Shown here: positions 12,216 through 22,050 of the stretch, piece by piece
Layout of the letters: every line of letters begins with the position of its first letter
Numbering within the stretch: position 1 is the first letter of the stretch
Origin: Candolleomyces eurysporus
Taxonomy: Eukaryota; Basidiomycota; Agaricomycetes; Agaricales; Psathyrellaceae
Assembly: GCA_027579435.1 (NCBI GenBank)
Contig: JANBPK010001550.1
Coordinates: 1 to 34,103, forward strand
DNA: 34,103 bases
Direction of reading: 5' to 3'
Position numbers and translations under genes: made by a program
The notes under the pieces: model-generated
Databases searched by the model: none
What the model was told of the DNA's origin: nothing
What the model saw: only the letters and a program-made list of their open reading frames with translations

Positions 12216-13439
12216 TCAATTCTCCGACGATTGGCTATGAGTATTCAACGATTCTTCGGCCAACAACAAAACCAAGCTTTGCCTTGTATACATCTCCAAC
12301 TCGCATAAAGAGTTACGGGTACATCCTTCGTCGCAGTCCATGTCAATTTCCGGGCTACTGGCAAGAAGTCAGTAGAGCTCTGCAAGAGTAGAAATGCCAG
12401 GGGTACCTATTCTCGTAGATAAGTTGGGCAGAGAGGCGCCGATGTGCGCGAGAAAGAGCCGCTCGAGCAATTTCGCCCGAAGGCATATCGAATCGACCGA
12501 GGCTAGTGATGACAGCAGTTGCCGTGTCTAGCTCTTGGTCTGTCAGCGTTGAGAGAAGAAGGGATGCTTTGCGTAGAGTGAGGCTTGGTGTATCGAAAGG
12601 GGAGTCTCGAGCGCGCTTGCAATGGATTTGGAGGAGCGAATGGACGTCTTGACCTATCACGTCATACCAAAGGTGATAAATCTTTTCAGGGTCGAATTGC
12701 GGGGAAGGTATGTTGTTGCATTTGAATAGGCTTGAAGATAGGTAGGAATGTTCAGAGTGGGAATGAAGGATTGTCACACTCACTCGATGAAATTCCCGAC
12801 ACCTCGAAGCAGGAGACCGTAGCTCATCAAGATGAGACTTGCGATAGCACGGGACGGCCAATGGGGGTACGAATGGTTTGAAACGCAGTCGACAACGGCA
12901 GTAGCCCTGTCCAAATTGAGGTCGTATGCTTCCCCAGCTTCCGCCAAAAGGTGGGCCGCCTGGTAAACAGTGTCATCTTCAACGGATTCGTCTTCAACTG
13001 TGGCATCACATTCCACTAGGTAGTCTATAAGGTGCCGGTACCCCTCCAGCACATGAATGGCCAGTTCCTCCAGCAGTTTGCCTCGGGGATACTGTCCGAT
13101 ACCATCCTGAATGCCAACTGTCTGTGGGTCGACTTCAAAGCTTTGCGACCCTGAACGGTCGTCTTACAAGATTATTCTATCGAGAGACTTACAGGCCTCG
13201 AAATGTCAAGTCTAACGGGTGGCGAATAGCTGTCGGTTTGCGGCTCCTGGCATACTGCCAAAACTCGATCTGGCTGCTAAAGTTGAGACCTTGAAGCTTA
13301 TGGAGTGTTAGCCAGCCCTTCATCAGGCATATTATAAGACAAAGTGACATACATTGTGATCCACCTCAGCGACTTGTGAAGGGTAGACGGGCATGTCCTG
13401 CCCAATGAGAGGCATAGGATGAAGTTGAGGCGAATTCAT
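12216..13439 (-). CDS. Unknown helical protein, tandem paralogue B
   Basis: Five exons: 13353-13439, 13193-13296, 12784-13140, 12407-12730, 12216-12357, giving 337 aa. The start is ATG at 13439 (MNSPQLHPMP). It shares the helical N-terminal half of paralogue A: HWPSRAIASLI corresponds to RWPPRAVASLI, and the flanking helices align by hydrophobic pattern. The first three introns fall at matching places with phases 0, 2 and 2 in both genes. It lacks the disordered middle and C-terminal domain of A and ends in an acidic tail (IDMDCDEGC). It lies 196 bp upstream of A on the same strand. Function unknown. An upstream open frame at 13471-13671 starting MQSIRSMG might be an extra 5' exon, but I found no join that keeps the frame. 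Confidence 0.68.
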
Positions 13440-14284
13440 GGTTAAGAGTGGTATCCACGATTGCAAGCACCTACGATTTACAGATTCGGTTGATCCTGGG
13501 GCGGTGCTCTGAATCCGGCATTTGCCCCTCGCTGTTCTCGGTCGGATTCCTTGGCATTTGTGATCTAGCGGTTCTTTGTTTGGTTCGATTGCGCATCAGA
13601 TAATTTGTGGGAGAATTGCTGAAGATTCTTGGAAAGTCTGCTGTCGGTCCCATCGATCTGATCGACTGCATCTTTTTGAAAAACTATCGGTAATTATCCA
13701 CTGATTTGATCACGACAACTTATCAAAAATATTCATTAATTTAAATACCAAATCTGCCGTGAGGAATTGCCATAATGCCCCTAGTGACTAGGATCACAGG
13801 CTCTTTGCCGGACCGGGGGTCTTGGACTCTATCCGAAAATGGAAGGACGGGTGGCCAAGTAGGGCTGTGACTGGCCAAAATTGTACATCGCGTCGAGAAT
13901 ACACACTTTCCAGACGTATTCACAGTCCCAGTACTCCTGTCTAGGGCCAAGTCCAGAAGATAGAATCCACTGAGGAGGTGAATAAAGCCTCTGTCTCATC
14001 CTTTTCATTTATTGACCTTCTAACACCACCAGAAACTACAAATATGACCCAGTTACGGAGACTCTGAGATGCCCCTCCACTCCTACAGCAGCTCCACTGG
14101 ACAATGCGGAAAGCTCGTCATTTCTTGCGGCCCAATACTTGAGAAATCGCCCCCCACCAATTGCCATTGTGGGGTGAGGAGCTCTTGAGGGCGAAAGGAA
14201 TGCAACTGGGGCGATCTGTGAGACTGTGATTGTGGTAGTGCAGTTACCCCACATTCTATTGGGAGTGCCATGAGGTGTAGGGAC
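13440..14284. other. Intergenic region upstream of paralogue B
   Basis: About 850 bp. Near 13671-13740 it is AT-rich. The short minus-strand ORF 13471-13671 starts with ATG but could not be joined to a gene. The right end (about 14270 on) merges into pirin-derived sequence. Confidence 0.45.
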
Positions 14285-14326
14285 AGGCCGACTGCCGAGA
14301 TTCTCTTGTTTGATATGGACACTTAG
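14285..14326 (+). pseudogene. Pirin 3'-end remnant
   Basis: Thirteen codons and TAG reading [13 protein letters not shown]. They match the C-terminus of the two pirin genes at 24531 and 27033 ([13 protein letters not shown] and [13 protein letters not shown]). Downstream, to about 14425, the 3' flank and the last codons of CWC27 are also shared with 26915-27035 in inverted orientation, including the words CCTAATGG and ATCCAATCCAACAAACGA (minus-strand sense). Upstream of 14285 I see no pirin similarity, so the rest of this copy was lost. It sits tail to tail with CWC27, as the intact pirin at 27033 does with a CWC27 fragment. Confidence 0.75.
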
Positions 14327-14414
14327 AAAGTGAAATGCATATACCATTAGGATATCGTTTGTTGGATTGGATCAAGTGTAATGTAGGGATTGAAGCATTA
14401 CACAATACATAGTT

Positions 14415-16818
14415 TTACCTCCTCGACCTGTATCCTCCCCCGTCACGATCCCAATCCCGATCTCTATGCCCTCCTCCTCCTCCTCCTCCTCCCCTACCTC
14501 CTCCACCACCACCTCCATACCGAGAACTCTTATGCCCCTTCCCCTTCTCCCGACTTTTCCTCTCCCTCTCCTCCTCCCTTGCCTTCGCACCTCTCGCTCT
14601 GGGATCAATGACTTCGTACTCCCGCTCGGCTTTATCCGTTTCTTCCTCATTCCCCTTTGGGAAATGTAAAGAGTGAGCCAGGAAGCCAAAGTCGTCGTCC
14701 ACTTCGAGTGGCTCTTCCTCCTCTTGTTCTTGGTCTGCGTCTTCTTGTCCAGGTTCTCGTTCCCTAGATCCGGGCCCGGCATCCCGCATTTCCACATCCC
14801 CGTCGTCGTCTTCGTCAATGGGCATAGCGCTCTTCAGTTTGTCCCTGAAACTGTCCAGCGCAGCGAGGACGTCACTTTCGTCTCGCTTCCCTCTCCCGCC
14901 TTCCCTTCCAGCCTTCTTGGTACCTCGGCCTTTGGTGTACTTGGATATCTCTTGCTCGAGGTAGGATACCTTGGGTTTCTTCTTTTTCTTCTCGTCGTCG
15001 CTCGAGTCGTCACCCCGTTTTAGCCGGGAGAGTTTGCGGATGTCGGCTTCCATGCGTGCGATCTGAGATTTGTGAGAATCACTGGAGGAATGCGTGCGTC
15101 AGCGTAGGCTCGAGATGAAGTGTAGGAAAGAGTGAAAGGCAAGTTGCAAAGNAAAAAAGCAAAGGAAAAAAAGCAAAAGAAAAAAAAGAAGGAAAAAATC
15201 GACATACGCAGCTTCGTTCTTCTCCTTCTCATGCTTCTCCCTGATTTTCATTATATCCTCATCCTTACTGCTTCCCTTTTCCTTGTCCTTCCGTTTCGAG
15301 GACTACATTGCTCACTCGTTAGCCCTAGTGCAATCGGAAAAGTAAGAGCCGGGAACCCACCTTTGACGGCGCTTCTTCATCGCGCGAATCGTTCACAGGA
15401 GCAGCAGGTTTACTCTTGCTACTGCTAGCGGGAGCCGAGACGAAATCGGGTATAGCCATAGCAGACTGAGACGTTTCGACCACTGAGAGAGGCACAGAAT
15501 AAGTATCGGGGAGGGAAGGAGGGGAGGAAGAGAGGCCAATCACTCACGATCCGGTCTAAAAATCGATTTCTTCTTGAAAGTCTTTCCCGAGCTCTCTTCT
15601 TCCTCGTTGGCCTCTTCGTCAGCGCCAAAGCTGAGCAGTTTGACGTTCCTGTTTATTTGCACAATGAAGAGTAAATTAGTAGGTTGATCGAAACGAAGTG
15701 GGGCAGGAAAAGGAATGCGAAAAGGTCTTCGGTGCGGACACCCATACTACGAAGAAGGAAACAAGAGAACGAATAACCAGGCCAAACTCACTTCTTCGCG
15801 CCCCTCCTCTTCTGCTCCTCCTCCCTCTCCCTCTGAGCCTCCTCCCGCGCTTTCTGCTGCGCTCTCCTCTCTGCCGCAGTAATCCTCGGAACGATATCAT
15901 CGAAGGGGTTGTCGATGATTCGTATTGATTTTATTTTGGGTGGGTAGACGGGTCGGTTGTCCTTGTCGATTTCCATCTCGCCTATCTTCATTACGTCTGT
16001 TGGTAGGATTGAGTGGTAGTTAGCGCACGGATACAGTGGGTGCGGTAAGGAGCACGAGGGAAGGAGGGGAATAGGCATGGAGGCGGAAGGGCACGAGTAG
16101 GAGGAGGAATGGGAGGTTAAGAGAGGGAAGGAGGAAAGCAGCACGTACTGTATATCGTATCACCCATGCACCTCCCGAACAGGGTGTGTTTCCCGTGTAG
16201 CTCATCTGCGCGGTCTGCATCGGAACATCGTCAGAAACAACGCTGAACGGGGGACAAAGGACGACGACAGACGCGATACGCACCGAGCGTGACAAAGAAC
16301 TGCGAATCATTCGAGTTCTTCGTCCCATTATTCGCCATGNCCACCAACCCGCGGTGGGCGTACCGTAGTCGTGGATGGATCTCGTCTTCGAATGGCTCTG
16401 CAATCGTTTATTGCAATTAGACTTCAAATCCACAGCGATGATGCAAGAATTTTGGACGCACCGCCGTAGAACGACTCCCCACCATTCCCAGTACCCGTCC
16501 TATCACCCGTCTGGACGAGGAATCCGGGCATGATGCGGTGGAATATTACTCCGTCATAGTAACCTGACATACACCAAACGTACGCCCCAGTAAGACTCCT
16601 CTGACTGAGAATTCTGCGGTGAGAGGAAACGCACCCTCCATAGCGAGTGCAAGAAAGTTTCGACATGTTTTGGGTGTCTCCTGCCGTCGTTCCAATCCAA
16701 TATGAGCGGTTGAGCGCGAGAGCGAGTGGAGGCAGGGACGTACCTTGGACCATAACTCTACATCGATCTCTCCGACAGTAGTTTCAATGATAACACGTCC
16801 TTTGGTTGGTAAAGCCAT
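14415..16818 (-). CDS. CWC27: CWC27, spliceosome-associated cyclophilin
   Basis: Ten exons: 16744-16818, 16635-16680, 16462-16563, 16284-16397, 16149-16214, 15792-15996, 15548-15648, 15361-15482, 15208-15302, 14415-15081; 530 aa. The cyclophilin domain (about 1-165) has [46 protein letters not shown] and [11 protein letters not shown]. The Trp of active cyclophilins is replaced in RADELHGKH, as in CWC27 proteins, which are thought to lack isomerase activity. A highly charged segment follows ([17 protein letters not shown]), preceded by the family motif NPFDDIVPR, then acidic and Ser-rich regions and a Gly/Arg tail. CWC27 works with CWC22 in the Bact spliceosome. The N at 16340 must count as a base (probably G, giving LVGMANN) for the frame to hold. 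The 3' part has copies at 26062-26939 and 28796-29085. Confidence 0.93.
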
Positions 16819-17455
16819 CTGAGATGAAGAGCTGACGAGGACTATGAAGGCAAGAGAGAAGAGAAAGCGAGCGCTCGGCCTGCAGGCAAAGTGTGAACCC
16901 TAACCTTAGCGATGATGGGCACTGCAGGCTTGCATAGGCTTGAATTCGTTCTTCCATGTCCGTTCGACTCTGCTGTACCTTTTCCCTTCTTCCGTATCGA
17001 GCACCTCCTTAAGGTGCAGTGAAACCGAATCATCTGCGGCACGATTGGCTTATCTGGTAATATTTTGCTCAATTACAACTTCTGCTCTTGTCTTACAGGG
17101 AGTTCGTTAGTCTGCACCTCGTACGAAGTCCATTTCACTGCTTCAAGTACGGATAATCATGGACTGCGCTCTCTCATGAAGGCCGTTTCCGGTGTTGTGG
17201 GGTTGAGGTGAGGTAGAGCTCCTAGATGGCCGCCTTCCTCAATTGAGCCAGCGCCAGAGACTATCGGGACCGAGAACTGAAGAGGGCTGGCCAGGTGAGT
17301 CTCCTCCGTATTCCCTCACTCATTTCGACGAGAAGACTGAACCCCTGTTGCCCGTGTAGTGCTGCCTCCGACGCTCCGAGTCCATCGGTAGAGAACTGGG
17401 CCAGGGAGACGTGCGGCATATGCATGGAGGTCTGATAGTCAACCGAACTTCTCTC
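16819..17455. other. CWC27 upstream region
   Basis: About 640 bp upstream of the CWC27 start. Nothing recognisable as a gene; presumably holds its promoter. Confidence 0.45.
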
Positions 17456-17720
17456 CCTCGAGACCATTGTGCATCAGTAAATATCTTTTGGGCTCCCGGA
17501 AGCTGGCAATTTCCTGACACCATAGCTATGGCGGCTCCTTTGTCAAGATTTGGTGATGATCGCATTGCCTTTGCCACCCAGTCAAGAACGAGTTGGCCCC
17601 TCCCTCCAATGTCAGGCGCCGCTATGTACATTTACCTTTCCACGCCCACGAAATCCAAGGCGCATGTATCCCAACCCCCCGCCCCTTTTACCTCCCTTCC
17701 ACTCTCCCAGTTCCGGTTCA
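17456..17720. repeat. Diverged direct repeat, copy 1
   Basis: Aligns by eye with 18022-18300 in the same orientation. Shared words in order include cgagac, gtg.atcag, gatcgcatt/gatagcatt, tgccaccca.tcaagaac, gcccct, aggcg.atgt and cgccc. I estimate about 60% identity with small gaps, spaced about 570 bp apart. It does not match a mobile element I know. Confidence 0.55.
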
Positions 17721-17981
17721 ACTGAACCATCTCTGGAAAACCGGGAGATACCCAGGTTGACAGCGGGAGTGAGTTTTGCTGGCGTTATTCTGCTCATATG
17801 CCATACTGAAACCCTTTCTTTTGCCCTACAGGTACCCGACGTCTGCCCTGCCCAAAGCCCGCTTTACGAAGGACCAATCATGAACCCAATCTCCATGGAT
17901 ATCCTTCAAGTGTTCTCTCATATGGCCACCGTGGACGACTTCCTCAGCTCTCAAACTATCTCCGAAGCCTATCGGGGCTGA
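17556..17981 (+). CDS. Small hypothetical protein, doubtful
   Basis: Possible two-exon gene: 17556-17768 and 17832-17981, with donor GTGAGT, acceptor TACAG and a 63-nt intron in phase 0, giving 120 aa. The first exon is Pro-rich; the second has a more protein-like end (MNPISMDILQVFSHMATVDD). The frame is also open if the intron is kept. It overlaps repeat copy 1, whose partner at 18022 is not open. It could be a decayed gene fragment or chance. Confidence 0.25.
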   Translation: MIALPLPPSQERVGPSLQCQAPLCTFTFPRPRNPRRMYPNPPPLLPPFHSPSSGSTEPSLENREIPRLTAGVSFAGVILLICHTETLSFALQVPDVCPAQSPLYEGPIMNPISMDILQVFSHMATVDDFLSSQTISEAYRG

Positions 17982-18021
17982 GAAATAAAGGGGCTGGACC
18001 GTCAATCAGATCTCTTTCCCC

Positions 18022-18300
18022 GTCCCTCGTCGAGACAGTGGTGTATCAGCAGAAATGTGTCTCGGGCCCTGCGGCAACTGGATACCGCAGCTACGGCGAT
18101 GCATTGCTCCACAAAGAATCAGCGACGATAGCATTCTTTCTGCCACCCATTCAAGAACAAGATAGCCCCTCAGAAGCCTCGTGTNCCCCCCGAAGGCGAA
18201 TGTTCCTGAACAAAATCTTAAACCGTGGCCTGCCTCGTCCCTAACGCCCGCCCCATTTCATGCCCCCGCACCCCACCTTCCACTACTCGCGCTTTACTCG
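18022..18300. repeat. Diverged direct repeat, copy 2
   Basis: Partner of 17456-17720. It contains the N at 18185 next to a C6 run. No continuous reading frame corresponds to the one across copy 1. Confidence 0.55.
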
Positions 18301-18960
18301 TCCTCCTTTGTACCTTCACCCGTCATTCAACACGAATTTGAAGACGATGACCGGCACCCCGTCACATTCAAATGTCGTTGAGTCGACCGCGGCTGCAGTT
18401 CGCTTTGTCGTCCTATGGAATTCCTACCATTACACAAACCAATTTAGCAGCTGAATTTGATCCCTGAATCCTGAATCCCATCCCCTGTTCAGGTATCCTT
18501 ACTGCCAGTTTCGTCCGTGGCGGGTATTTGAGGGACACCAAGTTTGCATCCAGACCATGAGCTCTGCCCCAATCATAGCCACCCCTCCGCCTCACTGGTG
18601 CTTCCTGAGCCTTTTCTTGTCTCTTTGGGGCGCACTATCTGGAGGGAAGGCTGCGACCTCTATGAGAGTCTCACAGATGTCTGGCTCCGCGGCCTGTGGA
18701 GGTGGGACTTCGCCAAGCTCTCGAATAAGTCTGTGCTCGTTCCGCATGCCGCTCGTCGACCCTGGATGCTAGCAAATCTGACATCAACTCATTCTCCTGG
18801 TCAATGTACTGAGCACTATATTGGTGTCCTTGTTGCTGTGCCTTCAATGGTGGGCAGTGTTCTGCATCAGAAATGGCCATCGGGCGAGTGAACTGCTGAC
18901 TGATGCCTGACCGACGTGGAATTCTGCTAGTTATCAAAGTCCGCCAGACCTACATCCACT
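18301..18960. other. Intergenic region, no gene seen
   Basis: About 660 bp downstream of the NLR gene. Short open frames lack consistent coding signal. CpG frequency is ordinary here, then drops sharply to the right of about 18990. Confidence 0.45.
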
Positions 18961-18989
18961 TACCTATGGACACTTCTCTTCTTAGATAC

Positions 18990-21900
18990 AACTAGTTCAG
19001 CCGTTGATTGATTTATGACACCTCACTACATCAACTACACAGAAAAACTTGCTATGCTACACAAACACGGTAAGTGCCTTAGAGATGTCAAGAAGCAAAA
19101 CCTGTCCAGATACACATCCAACTGCAACAGTTGACCCTGAGGCCACCACTTTCCGGGGATTGATGTTTGAAGGGAACCAGCAGAGAGGCACAACTTTGTC
19201 AACTCTACCATCTTTAGCCAATACAACTAGTGTCAGTCCAGTCAAAGCAGGCTGCTTTCTAGAACTGAAAAGCAGATAGGTGTTTGGGTTGATAGCAGTG
19301 ATGCTTTTATCTGCCATTTCAATTCCTTCAATGATGGTAGAAGTAGTCTTCCAAGAGCCAGAGCTTTGGAGGAAGGATACAGCAAACTCCACATTCTGGT
19401 TGATAGAGATGACCCTAGACCTATCTGCAGAGAAGTTGACATGCCATACAAGAGGATTTCTTGCACTATGGGTATGTGTGTGGACAATCTCTGATGAGTG
19501 TATTTCTTCTGAATCAGAGCCAGTAAAGTCATCCAGCTTCCAGAGCCTGACAGTCTCATCAACAGATCCAGACACTAGCTGGTTTCCTGATAGTTCAATG
19601 TGCAGGATATTTTTTGTATGTCCATTCAAAATAGCAATGCATTTGCCAGTTTGAAGATCCCAAAAGCGGATTGTTCTATCATTGGATGAAGAAAACAGCT
19701 TTGTGTTGTCTGGGGTAAATGCAAGGTCCTGGATGTACTCCCAATTATCATGACGGAAGGCAAACATGTGCTCAACAGCAGAGTCCCTGCCATTCAAATT
19801 CCAAATACGCAGATACTTGTCATCTGAGGTAGAAGCAAGTATGTGATCATTGGGTGAGAATTTCAGCTGGCGGATAATATTTATATGAAGGGTCAGAGAC
19901 TGAGGATCTTTGTGGAGATTGCCAAGATCATAGATTTGAACAAGTCCCTTGGACAGCCCATTAGCAAGTGTACTCTCATTGTTTGAAAATGCAACAAAGG
20001 CTGATTCAGCATCCTGGCATTCAAGAGTGTGGATAAGGCTACCAGACTTGGCATCCCAGATTTTGACAGTTTTGTCCCTTGAAGCTGTGGCCAATTTTGA
20101 ACAGGTGGGTGAAAAGATAGCAAATTCAATGGATCCTGAATGCTTTTGCAGATTGGTTGTCTGTGTTATAGCCAAGAGATCCCAAATCCGCACAGTACTA
20201 TCATCAGATGAAGATGTCAATCTGGAACCATTTGGAGAAAAGGCAACATGATGAATGGTCAAAGAATGCCCAACAAAGTTGGCTAACAAAGCACCAGAGC
20301 TACTATCCCAAAGCTTGACTGTCAAGTCTATAGAAGATGTTGCTATCATTGAGCTATCAGGGGAAAACCTAATGAAGAAGATTTTGCCAGTATGCCCCTT
20401 GAGAACACTGATAAGACTTGAGCTAGTGCCATCAATGTTCCACAATCTAGCTGTAAAATCAGCAGATGCTGTAGCAAACTTTGAGCCATCTGGACAAAAG
20501 GCAATCCAGAGAATCTTGTCTGGATGGCTATCCGCAAGTGTGTGAACCAGCTTTTTGTTTTCAGCATCATAAAGCCTGATTGTATAGTCATCCAGAGTGT
20601 AGGCTAAAATAGAGCTCTGAGGTGCAAATGCAACATGTGTAAGCACTTCTGTCCTTTTCTTTTGAAGGATTGTATCAGAGTGAGCTTCTACATCCCAAAG
20701 GACTACTTGGCCTTCAAACAAAGCAGAGGCCAGATAGTTTCCATTGGAGGAAAACTCAATCTTGACAATACTGTCTGTATGCTCCAAGCAAGCAATGGAC
20801 TCATTTGGATCCTGAAGATCCCAAAGTCGGACACTTTCATCAGCAGATGCAGTTGCCAATATTGACCCATCAGGTGAAAAGGCCAGATATTGCACCATGT
20901 TAGTGTGTCCCTTCAGAACAAAAAGACAACTGCCAGTTGTTACATCCCATAGGCGGGCAGTCTCATCATCTGAAGCAGATGCTAGTAATGATTCTGTTGG
21001 AGAAAACAACAAATGTCTGATAGCATAGGCATGGCCTTGTAAAATAGCCTTGTTGGTTCCAGTTTGAGTGTCCCAAAGATAAATGTGACCAGCTCTGGTA
21101 CCAGAAGCTAGTATAGAAAGGCTTTGTGCAGAAAACACAGAACAATATACAAAGTCAGTATGTTTCAATACTGACAATGTAGAGTCCCAATTGACCTCAG
21201 AGCCTGCTATAGTTCTGAGTGTGCATATAGGCATCTCTTTGGAAATCTTTAGGCCACTTTCAGTGGGAGCAAATGGAAGCCCAGACTGGTAGAGGTGCAA
21301 AGGTGACAGTGTGATAATGTCAAAGTTAATCAGAAGGAATCTTTGAACATTTTTCAGGATGCTGAGTGTTTTGACCATAGTAGCATCACTATGGGATGTC
21401 TAAAGTTGAATTTAGGTTGGGTGAATGCAATAGATCATATGGTAAACTTACAAGAAGATTGATTGTCTTGTCAAAGCTTGAGAATCCAGCATCCAGCCTG
21501 CCAATGAAGGAAAGAACTTCAAGCCAAGGCAGAAGATTTTTGGACACAAATTGTTGAAGCTTGGGCAGTAAGCTCTCAAGCTCTCCAAATTCCAGGTGTG
21601 TTGCCCAGTAGGTGCAAGCATATGCCACATGTAAAGGAATAGCATCCTTTACTGAGGACTGGGTGTCTTTCAAGTCCTTGTACCAATCAATAGGACTAAG
21701 ACCACAGATGTTTGGCTTTAAAGAAGCTTCCATCACTTCAAAGCAGCGTAGAGCCAGGCGGGCATGATGAGCCTTGGTTTCAATCATGAACCCAGTCTCC
21801 TTGGCACACCTTTCATCAGTTGTCACAAAGTCAGAGAATGACTTATGATGGATGTGAAAGGTAAGATTGTAGGCATCACCAGTGGGAGCTAAGATTGAGT

Positions 21901-22050
21901 GCAAGTTTTCCAAAGCCCTTACAGTATGAGGCACTTTGACACCAAGCAAAGCTGCAAGTGCAGTCTGGGGGAGAGGATTCTGAAGGACTATAATAGTCCC
22001 GACAACATCCTGGTAGCAAGCCAGCCATTTACCTGCACCAGCAGATGGTG
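18990..22050. other. CpG-depleted block inside the NLR gene
   Basis: In 19081-22020 I counted 12 CG dinucleotides. With roughly 43% GC, more than 100 would be expected by base composition. 22081-22440, in the same gene, has 31. The block covers the WD40 exon, the intron 21400-21451 and part of the preceding exon, and ends abruptly near 22020-22080. Ten of the 12 CGs fall in arginine codons. Confidence 0.9.

Noticed and set aside
13471..13671. ATG-led minus-strand ORF (MQSIRSMG) upstream of paralogue B
   Set aside because: No splice join keeps the frame into the first exon of paralogue B, and the composition is not clearly coding.
14461..14520. Repeated CCTCCT tract that might be a microsatellite
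   Set aside because: It encodes the poly-Gly tail of CWC27 and is explained by the coding sequence.
14385..15085. CWC27 3' exon as part of a mobile element, since copies occur at 26 and 28.8 kb
   Set aside because: The copies carry introns and flanking pirin sequence and lack terminal repeats or a transposase, so segmental duplication explains them better than transposition or retrocopying.
18544..18937. Overlapping ORFs on both strands
   Set aside because: No consistent codon bias, no family resemblance, no plausible exon joins.
19057..21399. WD40 exon as a stand-alone gene starting MVKTLSILK
   Set aside because: An in-phase intron (21400-21451) joins it to the NACHT exon, and the combined order is the known NLR architecture.
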